Source: a virus. From it: a DNA stretch of 50,562 nucleotides. The stretch is taken from IMG/VR virus record IMGVR_UViG_3300046804_002449, positions 1-50,562 of that record; one strand, given 5' to 3'. Both the position numbers and the translations under genes were made by a program. A model generated the notes under the pieces. The model searched no databases, was not told the DNA's origin, and saw only the letters and a program-made list of their open reading frames with translations. Positions 1-9,371 of the stretch are shown here, in pieces (the stretch's first letter is position 1; every line of letters begins with the position of its first letter).

Positions 1-2828
1 ACATTGACCACGCCCATCTTGTTTGGCCTTGGGTTTGCGGTCACGTTTTTTTCTCCATACCTATCCCTCCATTCGGAGTAAGTAAGAAATGGTCCGGGGG
101 CGGTCGCTTTCACGACCTGTGCAGCAGAAGGTGCTGCCTGAACTGGTTCGCCAGTTGCCCCCGGTTGAAATACATAGAGGTCGCCTTGCTTGACGTAGCC
201 TTCGGGGAGATTGGTGTAGCCGTAAGCGTCAGCAGCAGCGGCATTTACCGGCTTGCGGGCGACAAGGGCATCGTGAACGACACCACGATGGGTTTCATTT
301 TTGTCATACCCGAGTTCCTTTGCGGCTTCATCGAACACCTTCGTCTGGATTGGGGGAATCAACGTGAAGAGTGTCTCGTCGATTTTCTTAATGTCCTTTT
401 GCAGCCCTTCGATAATCCGCTTCGACGCCGAATCCGTGTTTGGGTCAATCTCCTCGGTGCTACCGTTCAGGTTCAACCGGGAAATCCGTTTGAGTGCGGC
501 AGAGCGCTTTTTCTGGAGCTTGGTCCGCTCGGCTTCGTAGTCCTGACGCTGCTTCTTGAACATCTCATCTCGCAAAGCTGCCACCTTGTTGAGCGTGGCC
601 GTATTGCTTGCAGAATACTCCTCACGGGTCATCTGCTCCGGCTTCGTCGAATCCCGCTCGGTGCCCACGTCTCGCGACGTTGGCGTGCCTTCGGTAGCGA
701 GCGTCGGCGTCCCTTTCGGGGTGGTTGGTTTGTTTCCAACATGAGTTGGGGCATCCTCAATTTCACTTGATGGCAAAACTTTAAATCCGCCCTGATTTAG
801 GCGCACCTCAACATTGCCATCTGGCATTATGCGGGTGATTTGACCAACGATTTTATTAGTTTTACCACCAACAACTTCACCATTTTTATAGACAGGAACT
901 CGATACCCAACTTTAACAAATCGACCAACCTGAATAAAAGAGGGCGCTTGCTCTTTGGGCTTAGGCTGCTTTTCAAGCAAGTCTCCTCGACCATAAGATT
1001 GAGCTAAGGTGTTAAAGATGTTTTGAACATCTGATTTTTTAGGCGGATTTGATTCTGCAATCTCAGCCTCAACAATAGACCTTGAGCGTCCTTTGAAATC
1101 AGGATGAATCCAATCTCCAATAGAATTATCCCACTGCATTCCGGCTGCAATGCGCCATGCGCGAGATGCTAGGTTTTGAGGGAAATAATCGTTTTTGGCA
1201 TCAAGCTTGGGAGCACCTGTTTCAAGATTTGAAGCTACTTCTTCTTCGCCTGCCGCTGGACGGAGTAGGCTATCGCCAAGGATTGCTTCTTCGGCTTCCC
1301 GGCTTTCAATTCGGTCTTGAGGTTCTTCATAAACGCTTTCTTCGCTGGGGACTTGAGCAGGGGCATATAGTTCTGGTTCTGGTGTTAGTGTGGGTTCTTC
1401 CACAGCGGGTGCTGCGGCTTGCTCCATTGTTGGAGAAGGTGTTACTTCAGGTTCAGCCTCTTCAGCCGCTTGCTCAGGCTGAATTGTCGGCTCGGTTGGC
1501 GGACCAAGGATTTCTTGAATTGTGTCATTAAACTTTTCTTGTTCTTCGGCTGATTTTCCATCTCCTGCGAGTGCTAGTTTTTCTGCTGATGCCTTACCAA
1601 GATCATCAATCAGCGCCGGATTGAGCATGTATTTTGCTCCTTCAACAGCTTTAGTAGTTGCCGAAATTGGCAACGAGATAGCTGCATCACCCAGCATTTC
1701 CATGAATGCCTCCTTGGTGCTAATATCTTGTCCAGCAGCAGCTTGAGCAGCAAGTTCACCAGCTCCAGCAGCACCAGTTTCAATAGCAGCACCACCAGTC
1801 AAACGAGCAATGTTGCCAGCGGAGGAAAATTGATTCTTGGCTGTTTCAGCCGCAGCTTTTGTCGCAGCTCTCAAAGTTGGATTAAGCAAAGCCTTGTCCA
1901 CAGCTTCCTTTGAAGCGACATCCACACCAGCGGAGATTAGTTCTTTCTGAACAGCACGGGCAGCAGCACGCTCAGGCATGGTGAGCAGACGGCCAGCGCC
2001 TTTGACGCCAAGGGCCTCTACCGCGCCAATGACGGAACCGCGAATGGCGCCGGTCTTCAAACCTTCATCAATAATGTCTGGATTCTCTTGAAGGTAAGCA
2101 GCAATCTCATCCGCCGTCATGTTGGACGCAGCGCCTTGTGTGCGTTCATTCAAAACATCAAAGATAGAAGGGCCAGCCTCCATCAAAGTATTGGACAATG
2201 CGCCACCAGCGGTTGCTCCAGCAAGGCCAGTCAAAATGGCTCCGGGACCAGTTTCGATGCCAGCAGCACCGCCAAGAAGACCACCAAGGCCATAGCCAGC
2301 CAAGGATGTAGCACCACTAATCAAAGCATTTGGAGCAGATTGAATCGCAGTCTTAAATGCGGCTCCCGGCTCGGCAATAACGGCTGCTGGATATTGAGCA
2401 AGAGCACCAATAGTCTCAAGCGGACCCTTTGCTTCTTCATAGCCCTTTTCAGCTTCTTCAAGGCTACGCATAAACTGAATATCTTCAGGAGTTTGCGCTG
2501 CTTGTTGCTCACGTTGCAACTTAGCCATTTCAGCCATTTCAGTTGCCACATCTGCGGTGTCACCAGTCAAAGCGTTGAAAGTCGCTCCAACACCGGATTT
2601 CATCTGGCGGTATCCCAAACCTAAAGCAGAACCAAGCTGAGAAAGATAACCCGGAGTTTCTTTCTCTGGCGTAGCAGTTGGCTCGGTAGGCAATTCAGAA
2701 GTGGTCTGTCGCTGCTGAAGAATTTGCTGAATTGCTTCATCATAATCTTGCTGCGTTGGTTCATTCTCCGTGTTGAAGGTCACGGGGTATTCAAGACCGT
2801 CAACTGTAATGGGAACTTGCCAAGGCAT
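1..2828 (-). CDS. Very large virion protein, C-terminus cut by window edge
   Basis: The frame is open from an ATG at 2828 to the left edge, at least 942 residues; I checked most of it codon by codon for stops. The N-terminal part has the short motif PWQVPITVDG followed by Gln/Glu-rich helices. The middle (roughly residues 150-400) is rich in Ala and Gly, with segments such as YGLGGLLGGAAG. The rest is charged and Pro/Glu-rich. Size, composition and position at the end of the structural operon fit an internal virion or DNA-ejection protein of a podovirus-like phage. That role is inference and no catalytic motif is visible. It follows the gene ending at 2831 by two bases, so the two are co-transcribed and probably translationally coupled. 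Confidence 0.8.
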   Translation of the reverse strand, partial: MPWQVPITVDGLEYPVTFNTENEPTQQDYDEAIQQILQQRQTTSELPTEPTATPEKETPGYLSQLGSALGLGYRQMKSGVGATFNALTGDTADVATEMAEMAKLQREQQAAQTPEDIQFMRSLEEAEKGYEEAKGPLETIGALAQYPAAVIAEPGAAFKTAIQSAPNALISGATSLAGYGLGGLLGGAAGIETGPGAILTGLAGATAGGALSNTLMEAGPSIFDVLNERTQGAASNMTADEIAAYLQENPDIIDEGLKTGAIRGSVIGAVEALGVKGAGRLLTMPERAAARAVQKELISAGVDVASKEAVDKALLNPTLRAATKAAAETAKNQFSSAGNIARLTGGAAIETGAAGAGELAAQAAAGQDISTKEAFMEMLGDAAISLPISATTKAVEGAKYMLNPALIDDLGKASAEKLALAGDGKSAEEQEKFNDTIQEILGPPTEPTIQPEQAAEEAEPEVTPSPTMEQAAAPAVEEPTLTPEPELYAPAQVPSEESVYEEPQDRIESREAEEAILGDSLLRPAAGEEEVASNLETGAPKLDAKNDYFPQNLASRAWRIAAGMQWDNSIGDWIHPDFKGRSRSIVEAEIAESNPPKKSDVQNIFNTLAQSYGRGDLLEKQPKPKEQAPSFIQVGRFVKVGYRVPVYKNGEVVGGKTNKIVGQITRIMPDGNVEVRLNQGGFKVLPSSEIEDAPTHVGNKPTTPKGTPTLATEGTPTSRDVGTERDSTKPEQMTREEYSASNTATLNKVAALRDEMFKKQRQDYEAERTKLQKKRSAALKRISRLNLNGSTEEIDPNTDSASKRIIEGLQKDIKKIDETLFTLIPPIQTKVFDEAAKELGYDKNETHRGVVHDALVARKPVNAAAADAYGYTNLPEGYVKQGDLYVFQPGATGEPVQAAPSAAQVVKATAPGPFLTYSEWRDRYGEKNVTANPRPNKMGVVN

Positions 2829-2830
2829 GA

Positions 2831-3865
2831 CTAGCGTGGTGTTTGAATTGGTGTGCCAATTTGGATTTTTGGCATTCTCGCAATATTAGCATTTGCCGTT
2901 GGTGGAGCAACTTGCTTTTGAGGTTTCCCCATTAAACCACCCATTTCTTGTTGTAGAACAGAACCAAAATCACCTCCCATTGCAGCGGGAGAAGTAACCT
3001 CTTCAGCGGTTGCTGCGGATTTAGGCATAAATTTGCTCAACAATCTTTTATCGTAAAGTTGACTAACTGCATTTTTTCTTCTTTGCAGCTCAACCGCTTC
3101 AGGAGAAGGTATTTCTCTAGGTTGAGAAGGATCATCTTCAGAAAACAATGGATTAGGAACCATATCCCTTGCCGAATCATACAAAGCCTTTTCTTCGCTT
3201 TGAAGATAATTTAGATACTTCTCCATTGCTGCCAACTCAGGATCACTTTTCTTAACCGTGTGCTGGAAGATCAAGCCTTCTTCTTCTTCGGGAGAAAGAA
3301 GTTTGCGCTCACCAGTAAGCGGAATGCCCACTTTAGCCAATCTGCCACGTTGTTCATCAATTCCCATTTCTGTGTCAATAACCGTTTTGGCACCCAATGG
3401 ATCGTTGGCGTATTGCGGCGTATTGAGAAGTTCAAAATACTTATTTCGATATTGTCCGGGCAAATCTTTAGCCAAGCTGGGAGCCAATGTTTTAGAAGCC
3501 CTAGAAGGCTGCATAAACTGTGCGACTTTAGCAAATTGACCAAACTGAGGGCTGAAAGCTATGGCTGGATTTCGACGGAAGATATTTTCGATGTTTTCAC
3601 CTTGTTCAAGTTCCTCAAAAGCACGACCCATTGCTTCTTGGCCTTGAAGCTCCATTTCTTGTTTTCTTTGTTCATTAGCCAAAGCAGATTCTTGAATTGC
3701 CATTTGCTGTTCTTCAGCCATGTCCCTTCTAAGCCTTGGATCAAGGGACCATCTAGGCTCATCAACTTCAATGCCAAAAATAGTTCCGGGATTGGATACT
3801 TTACGACGAGGAAGCCCCATGCCAAAAACGCGGGATGCAGGTGTGGATTTGAAGGGTTCAGCCAT
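2831..3865 (-). CDS. Hypothetical virion-associated protein (344 aa)
   Basis: The ATG at 3865 sits in the context GATATG. The protein is Gln/Glu-rich with a predicted helical N-terminal half (EEQQMAIQES, ELEQGENIEN) and a Pro/Ala-rich tail ending IQIGTPIQTPR. No domain is recognised. It lies between a putative connector-like protein (3867-4823) and the giant virion protein with almost no spacing, so a structural or assembly role is likely by context only. Confidence 0.75.
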   Translation of the reverse strand: MAEPFKSTPASRVFGMGLPRRKVSNPGTIFGIEVDEPRWSLDPRLRRDMAEEQQMAIQESALANEQRKQEMELQGQEAMGRAFEELEQGENIENIFRRNPAIAFSPQFGQFAKVAQFMQPSRASKTLAPSLAKDLPGQYRNKYFELLNTPQYANDPLGAKTVIDTEMGIDEQRGRLAKVGIPLTGERKLLSPEEEEGLIFQHTVKKSDPELAAMEKYLNYLQSEEKALYDSARDMVPNPLFSEDDPSQPREIPSPEAVELQRRKNAVSQLYDKRLLSKFMPKSAATAEEVTSPAAMGGDFGSVLQQEMGGLMGKPQKQVAPPTANANIARMPKIQIGTPIQTPR

Positions 3866-3866
3866 A

Positions 3867-4823
3867 TCAAAGAGTTACGAGTCCGGGTTGATTCCAGCCA
3901 GTTCCAAAGCATCCACCCATGATGCCCCAATTGATGAATGAGGTGCTAGGGATGCCGCCACCACGGGCATATTTGGCTTCTTGATTCAAAAGATTGATAC
4001 AACGCGCCCAATTTTCCTCGGCCTTTTGGCTGTCAGAACCATCCTCAAACTTCCAAGCCCAGAAACCAGCACGAAGGGCAGGAATGTTGCCGGGGATCAC
4101 CCAATCGCTTTCATTCCGCATACGGATGAACCTGCGCTGGCAAATCAAACGAATAGCGTTCTCAGCCTGTCCAGTTTGATAACGGCGGTAAGAAGGACGG
4201 GATTCACCGGGATAATAGGAACCAATGAGGTTGTTTCCTGCGTCATACAAAGCCCATGCTTTTTGCATAACCGTGGAAGGATCAGGGGTAGCCTGAATGC
4301 CAGTCACAACAGAGAATTGATTCGTCGTGTTCACGAAGGGAGCAGCACAAGTAACCGACTCACCGAGTAGGCCATCAGCATCAAAAATGTCAGCGCCGTT
4401 TTGATCTTTGCCGAACAAACGGATTTGCTTGCCGTCATCAGCAACATTAGTCGCCACTTTCAAAACACCCACAGTCTGAATGTTGGCTTGAGTGGCAAAT
4501 CCATCCCCCATGTCAATCAGGACACCAGCCCAATTCAACGAGTCCAGAACTTCTCCGGGGCCGTTAATCATGTAGGTATGGAACTGCGTATAGGTCAACG
4601 CAGGAACACGGTTGTAAGTCATTGCCAGAACCGCCTCAAACTCGTATGGCAACGTGATAAACCCATCCGAACTAGGGAAGTCCACTTCAAGAATTGACCC
4701 TTTCCACTTGCCTGACTTCGTAACACGCTCGCAAACCTCATTGAGAATCTGGAGAAAACTCTGTTCTCCAAACTGAGGTTCAAGTTGCTGCCGAACATCG
4801 GCTACTGTGAGTTGGGTGTTCAT
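3867..4823 (-). CDS. Putative tail or head-tail connector protein (318 aa)
   Basis: The protein opens with a helical segment (MNTQLTVADVRQQL) and continues as a mostly beta-rich domain. It ends in an aromatic and Gly-rich tail (NWGIMGGCFGTGWNQPG). The layout of an N-terminal helix followed by many short strands (ILEVDFPSSDGFITLP, VLKVATNVADDGKQIRL) resembles tail-tube or adaptor proteins of short-tailed phages. I infer the function from order and composition and found no diagnostic motif. It stops one base before the next downstream gene. Confidence 0.65.
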   Translation of the reverse strand: MNTQLTVADVRQQLEPQFGEQSFLQILNEVCERVTKSGKWKGSILEVDFPSSDGFITLPYEFEAVLAMTYNRVPALTYTQFHTYMINGPGEVLDSLNWAGVLIDMGDGFATQANIQTVGVLKVATNVADDGKQIRLFGKDQNGADIFDADGLLGESVTCAAPFVNTTNQFSVVTGIQATPDPSTVMQKAWALYDAGNNLIGSYYPGESRPSYRRYQTGQAENAIRLICQRRFIRMRNESDWVIPGNIPALRAGFWAWKFEDGSDSQKAEENWARCINLLNQEAKYARGGGIPSTSFINWGIMGGCFGTGWNQPGLVTL

Positions 4824-4838
4824 TGCAAGTTTGATGAA

Positions 4839-6338
4839 TTAACGTGCATTTGCTCTGCTACTAAGCTCAAGCCATTCTTTTATTACGTCTTCTGGAATCT
4901 TCCGCTTGTTGCCAAGTTCTTGCGATTTTTTGTAGTTTTCTTTGATAGCTTCTTCCAGCTTTTCAAGCTGGCTGACTTTCTCAGCAATTTCCTGTGGGGA
5001 CAAAGTTTTTTGGTATTCGATTGGATTAACAGTTCCAGATGTGATTGTTGCTGTTTTCTTCTCAATCTCTTGAAGAAGTTTATTTCTTCCCACCATCATT
5101 GCTGACCGATCAGCATCGAGAGCTTTCATCTCATCGGAAGCAATTCCTTGTGCTCCATACTTTGCCTCTAGCATGGTTAGTTTGCGTTGCTCACTAGGAG
5201 TCAGTGGCTTTTGCGTAGAGGCAACTTGTTTGGCCACGCTTTTTGCAATAGGGGCTTCGGCGGCCTTGGCAGCGGGTGGTTTAGGCTGTTCTTTTGTGGG
5301 AGCTGCAATCGGAGTTGCTGCTTTGGGTTGCGCCGGTCTTGGCGGAATAACATTTGCTGCTGGAAGATTACCACCCAAAACAGATGAACCACCTGTCATG
5401 CCTTGTGACCGCTGAGTAACATCTTTTTCTTTAAGATAAGGTGACATTGGAACCATGCGGCCCAATTCATCTTGAACCATAGATTGCGGACGCCCCGGTG
5501 CCATGCTAGTAGTAATGCTTCCACGACCATAAGGAGAAGTGAAAGAAGTGGTTCTGCCACTGGTGGTATAGTCAACGCCACGCTTGAGATTGCTCATCAT
5601 TGTTTTTTCCGCAGCACGGTTTTTAGCTGCGATTTCTGGACTGCGTGTGATATTACCTTCCTCATCCATTACCATGCCAGTTGCTTCATTCTTCTTGTTG
5701 TAATTGGCACGCACTTTGTCGAATTGACCAGCAGCCTTGGCGTTAGCAATGTTTTGCTCACGGGTGCTAAGATAAGGATTGGGTGTAGTTGGTGATCTAC
5801 CAGATGAAGCAGCATTCAAAGCGGCTCCAGCAGCTTGCATTCCAGCACCAAACATAGGGTTAAAACCCGTCATAGACTTACCAAGTCCTTGCATTGCACC
5901 ACCAGTGGCTCCAACATTAGCACTAGCACCTTGCTTTTCAGCCGCCATACGCGCCCATTCTTGCTGCTGAGAACTCATAGAAGGCTGTTGGGGCTGCTGC
6001 GTTTGTGCTTGAGCTTGAGGCATTTCACCACGCCCATAACCCAAACCAGAACGATTATACATTGAGTCACGCTGATAGGTGCCACTGTAAGGATTATACA
6101 TCATCCCTTGACCACGGCGGATGTTAGCCTCGCGGTTAATCATAGACATCGGAAGGTCTTTGTAGCGTTGGGACATGTAGAACGCATCAAGTCCCCCACC
6201 CATTCCGGGATCAACTCGACGGGCCGTTCTGCCTGTTTCGGGTCCAGTGCCTTCTTCGTATTCAACATTACGAGGGCGTGCATCAATGCGACGACCTTGA
6301 TTTGGTCTAACAAATTGGGGGAAAGTTGACTCTGCCAT
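4839..6338 (-). CDS. Low-complexity virion protein (499 aa)
   Basis: The N-terminal third is rich in Gly, Arg, Met and Gln (QAQAQTQQPQQPSMSSQQQ). The middle is Ala/Pro-rich, and the C-terminal 130 residues are a charged likely coiled coil (QLEKLEEAIKENYKKSQELG). No enzymatic motif is visible. Low complexity and position inside the late minus-strand operon suggest an internal or tail-associated structural protein. The start at 6338 (context TATTATG) follows a small hairpin at 6343-6365. Confidence 0.75.
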   Translation of the reverse strand: MAESTFPQFVRPNQGRRIDARPRNVEYEEGTGPETGRTARRVDPGMGGGLDAFYMSQRYKDLPMSMINREANIRRGQGMMYNPYSGTYQRDSMYNRSGLGYGRGEMPQAQAQTQQPQQPSMSSQQQEWARMAAEKQGASANVGATGGAMQGLGKSMTGFNPMFGAGMQAAGAALNAASSGRSPTTPNPYLSTREQNIANAKAAGQFDKVRANYNKKNEATGMVMDEEGNITRSPEIAAKNRAAEKTMMSNLKRGVDYTTSGRTTSFTSPYGRGSITTSMAPGRPQSMVQDELGRMVPMSPYLKEKDVTQRSQGMTGGSSVLGGNLPAANVIPPRPAQPKAATPIAAPTKEQPKPPAAKAAEAPIAKSVAKQVASTQKPLTPSEQRKLTMLEAKYGAQGIASDEMKALDADRSAMMVGRNKLLQEIEKKTATITSGTVNPIEYQKTLSPQEIAEKVSQLEKLEEAIKENYKKSQELGNKRKIPEDVIKEWLELSSRANAR

Positions 6339-6342
6339 AATA

Positions 6343-6365
6343 CCTTTAGATTATTCCCCTAAAGG
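6343..6365 (-). promoter_or_regulatory. Hairpin just upstream of a start codon
   Basis: CCTTTAG (6343-6349) and CTAAAGG (6359-6365) form a 7-bp inverted repeat with a 9-nt loop. It ends five bases before the ATG at 6338. It could modulate initiation of the 499-aa gene, or be a weak processing or termination element; there is no T-run. Confidence 0.35.
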
Positions 6366-6385
6366 ACGGATTGGCAACGAGGATT

Positions 6386-6952
6386 TTAGCGGAACTTGGG
6401 ACCTATAAACCAAGTAACCAGAGAATACCGAACCCCTAGTTTTACGGGCGTTACCCGATGCCGATTAAACGAAGGAAAGAATATAACATCTCCTTGTTGA
6501 GAAAACTGACCATCTTTAAGTGGATCATTGGCAAACTCTAGCTTGCCACCCGTGTATTCGTCAGGTTTTGACAACTGGATGACCATGCTCATTTTACGAT
6601 CAAACGGGGTGGCCTTGAGCCAGTTCAAATCTTCGTGCCAGCCGTAACCACCTGAGTTATCAGCATTGTATTCCGTGAATTGAACTTCGTGGAATCCTGC
6701 TAGGTCAAATCCAAATGCGTTGGCGTTTGCTTGTAGGGCCATTTTTTCCACCCTAGCAAAAAAAGGTGCCAAAGCAGTATCGTAACGACTCAACCAACGA
6801 ACGGTTGATCGCCGTATATGGTCGTCAACAACGGATTTCCCGCCGTGTCCAACCGTGGCTTGAACGGCTTTGTGCTTTAAACCATGCTCAATGAGCCATT
6901 TGCATTCTTCTTCAGTAAAGGCTTTTGAGAAAAGTTGCCACCATGCGGTCAT
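6386..6952 (-). CDS. PKHD/prolyl-4-hydroxylase-type 2OG-Fe(II) dioxygenase
   Basis: This 188-residue single-domain oxygenase would hydroxylate a peptidyl residue, most likely proline, using Fe(II), 2-oxoglutarate and O2. The iron ligands are visible as H106 and D108 (GWHEDLNW) and H165, with 2-oxoglutarate-binding R175 in [11 protein letters not shown]. The C-terminal TWFIGP is also typical of the PKHD group. I chose the ATG at 6952 because it overlaps the stop of the collagen-like gene as ATGA; an upstream in-frame ATG at 7021 would need a 73-nt overlap. Tight coupling to a Gly-X-Pro repeat protein suggests that protein is the substrate. The fold is near certain, the substrate inferred. Confidence 0.9.
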   Translation of the reverse strand: MTAWWQLFSKAFTEEECKWLIEHGLKHKAVQATVGHGGKSVVDDHIRRSTVRWLSRYDTALAPFFARVEKMALQANANAFGFDLAGFHEVQFTEYNADNSGGYGWHEDLNWLKATPFDRKMSMVIQLSKPDEYTGGKLEFANDPLKDGQFSQQGDVIFFPSFNRHRVTPVKLGVRYSLVTWFIGPKFR

Positions 6953-7692
6953 ATAAAGGCTTGATTCCAGAATTGTTTTGCTGCGTTCATCTGTTCTTCC
7001 GTTTTGGAAGGCAGGTGCCAATCTGGATAATCTGCTTGAATGCCAAACACAAGATCAAATTTGCCGCATTTACTTTGAAACCGTGCGGTTTCTTCGCAAA
7101 TAGCTGCGGAGAATCGTTTTTCTAAACTTTGTCCAGCAGGAACAATGTCAATGAACCAAGGTCGAGTTCCTTCGGTTACAGCAAAAGCATAGATACCTTC
7201 TGAGGTCGAAACCACAGAATCTTTGGGTCCGGGAGGACCATCTGGTCCGATTGGACCCGGAGGGCCATCTGGTCCGATTGGTCCATTTGGACCCGTTGGA
7301 CCGATTGGCCCCGGAGGGCCGGGAGGTCCGGGAGGGCCATCAGGACCGATTGGCCCCGGAGGTCCGGGAGGCCCACCGCTGGGACCGGGAGGACCGTCTG
7401 GTCCCGGAGGTCCGGTTGGTCCAGTTGGCCCATCTGGACCAGTTGGCCCATCAGGGCCAGTTGGCCCCGTTGGTCCCGGTCCGCCGGGAATACCGGGATC
7501 ACCCGGATTTCCGGGATTTCCGGGAGAGCCATTAACACCCGGAGAACCCATAGCATCACTGGTGGATGCCACCTTGGGTGAATCTAGTTGTGAAATTGTT
7601 ACTCCGCTGGAGGTTGGAAACGTGGTAATAGAATCATTTCCCCACACCCAAGGGCGGTTTGCGATCTGAGAATTGCCTGTGTATTCGCTCAT
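6949..7692 (-). CDS. Collagen-like fibre protein (247 aa)
   Basis: An N-terminal globular segment of about 48 residues is followed by Gly-X-Y triplets from residue 49 to 157. There are 19 triplets, one extra Gly at residue 106 that breaks register, then 17 more. The C-terminal domain of about 90 residues has two cysteines and several tryptophans. Pro is frequent in both X and Y positions, so a triple helix is plausible. Such proteins form trimeric phage tail fibres or capsid fibres. The gene begins within the stop of the preceding gene (ATGA at 7689-7692) and ends in ATGA overlap with the hydroxylase, so the three are one translational unit. Confidence 0.9.
   Translation of the reverse strand: MSEYTGNSQIANRPWVWGNDSITTFPTSSGVTISQLDSPKVASTSDAMGSPGVNGSPGNPGNPGDPGIPGGPGPTGPTGPDGPTGPDGPTGPTGPPGPDGPPGPSGGPPGPPGPIGPDGPPGPPGPPGPIGPTGPNGPIGPDGPPGPIGPDGPPGPKDSVVSTSEGIYAFAVTEGTRPWFIDIVPAGQSLEKRFSAAICEETARFQSKCGKFDLVFGIQADYPDWHLPSKTEEQMNAAKQFWNQAFI
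7222..7548 (-). repeat. Collagen Gly-X-Y coding repeat
   Basis: This 9-bp-based tract encodes 36 Gly-X-Y triplets with the unit GGN-CCN-NNN. Codons vary from unit to unit (GGT, GGC, GGA), which lowers perfect DNA repetition. One single-Gly insertion shifts the triplet phase at residue 106, a typical flexible kink. Confidence 0.9.
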
Positions 7693-8483
7693 TGAATGAC
7701 GCGCTTTGGTGAAACTGGCGGGAATATCATAGTCTTACGCCGATAATACTGACCATTTACCAAGTTCACATCGTCTTCAATGACAAACGGCGCCCAATCA
7801 AGGAAATTGGTAGCAGGGAAGATTTGCTTGTTAGGATTCCACCCACCCGTTTCGTCCACCGTGCCTTGTCCAAACACTTTTTGAGCACCCGGAATGTTGT
7901 TTTCAAAAATCACCTTGGGATGAAGGCATCGAGGAAAGTTAATTTCTTTTCCAAGAAAGTCACCATTGATGTCAGTCGGAATGGGCTGAACATGAGTTAT
8001 CTCATTTTGCGAATAAGGCACATCGCTTAGGTATTCTTCAAGTCTAACCACCGAAGATACGTTTGGCGTTGGTTTATAAACATACTTGGCAAAGTAACGA
8101 GGAGCAGTTTCAGTGGTTGTCCCATTAAAAACAGCCTGCGGAAACACTGTGGTTTGGTAAATGTCTAACGAATAAAGCACTCCCGGCCAAGGATATTGAC
8201 GAGTGGCAAATGACGTGCGGAAAGGTGTTTGACGCTGCTTAGGAGTCTTTGGCTTGGCGTAGTAAAACCAAATGTCATCCCCTTCTTTGGATGAGTCGCA
8301 ATAACGATAGTCAGAAAAATCTTGCCGCCGCGGAAGGGTTGGAATGGCAGATTCTTTGTAAAGCTCACCAAGAGTCGGAGTCGCATCCAACTTCATTTGA
8401 TTCGCGTCTTGCCAGACCCGAACGGAAAACTCGTCAGGATTAGGTGTCGGGATGACTTCTAACTTGATTTCAGGCGAGGCCAT
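7689..8483 (-). CDS. Hypothetical virion protein (264 aa)
   Basis: The composition is soluble, aromatic and Pro-rich ([26 protein letters not shown]), without membrane segments or recognisable catalytic motifs. It overlaps the collagen-like gene by ATGA and follows a beta-rich protein, so it is probably a tail or fibre-attachment component. The assignment rests on context only. Confidence 0.7.
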   Translation of the reverse strand: MASPEIKLEVIPTPNPDEFSVRVWQDANQMKLDATPTLGELYKESAIPTLPRRQDFSDYRYCDSSKEGDDIWFYYAKPKTPKQRQTPFRTSFATRQYPWPGVLYSLDIYQTTVFPQAVFNGTTTETAPRYFAKYVYKPTPNVSSVVRLEEYLSDVPYSQNEITHVQPIPTDINGDFLGKEINFPRCLHPKVIFENNIPGAQKVFGQGTVDETGGWNPNKQIFPATNFLDWAPFVIEDDVNLVNGQYYRRKTMIFPPVSPKRVIQ

Positions 8484-9223
8484 TAGGGGATATTAGGCGG
8501 ACTGGTGGCGATAATATCGCCTTCTTGATATTCAGCAGGAAGGTAACGAGGCGTTGCGCTGGCTCCACGGTCAAATAGCCAAAATGTCTTGTTGAGTAGC
8601 GTTTGGCGCAGGGGAAAATGGTTGATTTCATCGGAAACATTGGCAACAAAAGAATCGGCCATAAGAGTCCATGTATATGCACTAATTGGAGTGCCTCCGG
8701 GAGAATTTACAACAGCTTGATAATTTTTTAATCCATTAGGCAATGCTGCAACTGGAGATGGTATATTTTGAGTTGATGCCCAAATTGATCCCGGACCACT
8801 TGTGGGAACTTCAGAAACGTCAGTTCCAATACCTGTGCTTGCTGTAAAAATGTCTCGATATTCCGCTGACCAAGTTTGCATCTGTTTATTCGACACAATC
8901 ACCGATCCTGCCGTGATATTGGTGGTGAAGTCAATCGCAGACCCGCCCTCGGTCAAAGATAGTTGGCAAGTCGCTCCACTGGCTGCAATGACATAATAAG
9001 CCGTTCCAGTATTAAGGCCAGAACCACCAGTCAAACTGGTAAAAGTAACCTGCATCCCATTCGCTAAGGTTGCGCCCGTAATGGTCACTATTTCTGTCGT
9101 AGCATTCCCCGTTACGGAAGAATAAGCTGTTTGGGAGCCAGAAAGGAAAACGTCAATGACGCCCTCCTGCTTGGCGAAGGTCAAATTGTTGGACCTAATA
9201 AGGTAAAGTGTAGTTCCGGCCAT
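8483..9223 (-). CDS. Beta-rich putative tail or fibre protein (246 aa)
   Basis: Thr/Ser/Gly-rich strands (VTITGATLANGMQVTF, TGTAYYVIAASGATCQLSL) look like the short DUF-type beta repeat common in phage fibre and head-decoration proteins. I prefer the ATG at 9223 (MAGTTLYLIRSN). The longer form from 9259 would begin inside the -10 element of an opposite-strand promoter and adds only 12 basic residues. It is the first gene of the leftward run that ends at the window edge. Confidence 0.7.
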   Translation of the reverse strand: MAGTTLYLIRSNNLTFAKQEGVIDVFLSGSQTAYSSVTGNATTEIVTITGATLANGMQVTFTSLTGGSGLNTGTAYYVIAASGATCQLSLTEGGSAIDFTTNITAGSVIVSNKQMQTWSAEYRDIFTASTGIGTDVSEVPTSGPGSIWASTQNIPSPVAALPNGLKNYQAVVNSPGGTPISAYTWTLMADSFVANVSDEINHFPLRQTLLNKTFWLFDRGASATPRYLPAEYQEGDIIATSPPNIP

Positions 9224-9242
9224 GATTTTGCATTTTAACCGC

Positions 9243-9271
9243 TTGACAGGGGAAGGCAAGCGGGATTAAAT
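9243..9271 (+). promoter_or_regulatory. Sigma70-like promoter, plus strand
   Basis: TTGACA (9243-9248), a 17-nt spacer, then TTAAAT (9266-9271). The -35 is a perfect consensus and the spacing is optimal. Expected transcription start is near 9278. Nothing upstream on this strand would otherwise be transcribed. Confidence 0.65.
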
Positions 9272-9277
9272 GAACCC

Positions 9278-9371
9278 ACAAATAGGTTTTGCTCTGTGCG
9301 AGGAGTGATCCGACCCATAGCAAACCGCTCTGAGGCCGACTTTTCGCACGAAGTCGGCCTCTTTGTTTTTT
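9278..9371 (+). ncRNA. Candidate ~94-nt small RNA or attenuated leader
   Basis: The segment is bounded by the promoter at 9243-9271 and the intrinsic terminator at 9332-9371. Inside, GGTTTTGCT and AGCAAACC can pair (with a bulge) to form a 5' stem, with an AGGAG-containing apical region between them. No ORF of meaningful size fits. It may be a free-standing phage sRNA, or an attenuator controlling read-through into the plus-strand genes at 9797-11020. Confidence 0.5.
9332..9371 (+). terminator. Intrinsic terminator, plus strand
   Basis: A perfect 11-bp stem (9332-9342 with 9351-9361, arm GAGGCCGACTT) and 8-nt loop are followed directly by TTTGTTTTTT. The T-run is on the plus strand only, so it cannot end the minus-strand genes. 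Confidence 0.85.

Noticed and set aside
7223-7669. Plus-strand ORF that also looks collagen-like (Gly-Pro repeats)
   Set aside because: GGN-CCN repeats read as Gly and Pro on both strands. The minus-strand ORF has non-repetitive flanking domains, operon overlaps and a coupled hydroxylase, so the plus ORF is a shadow.
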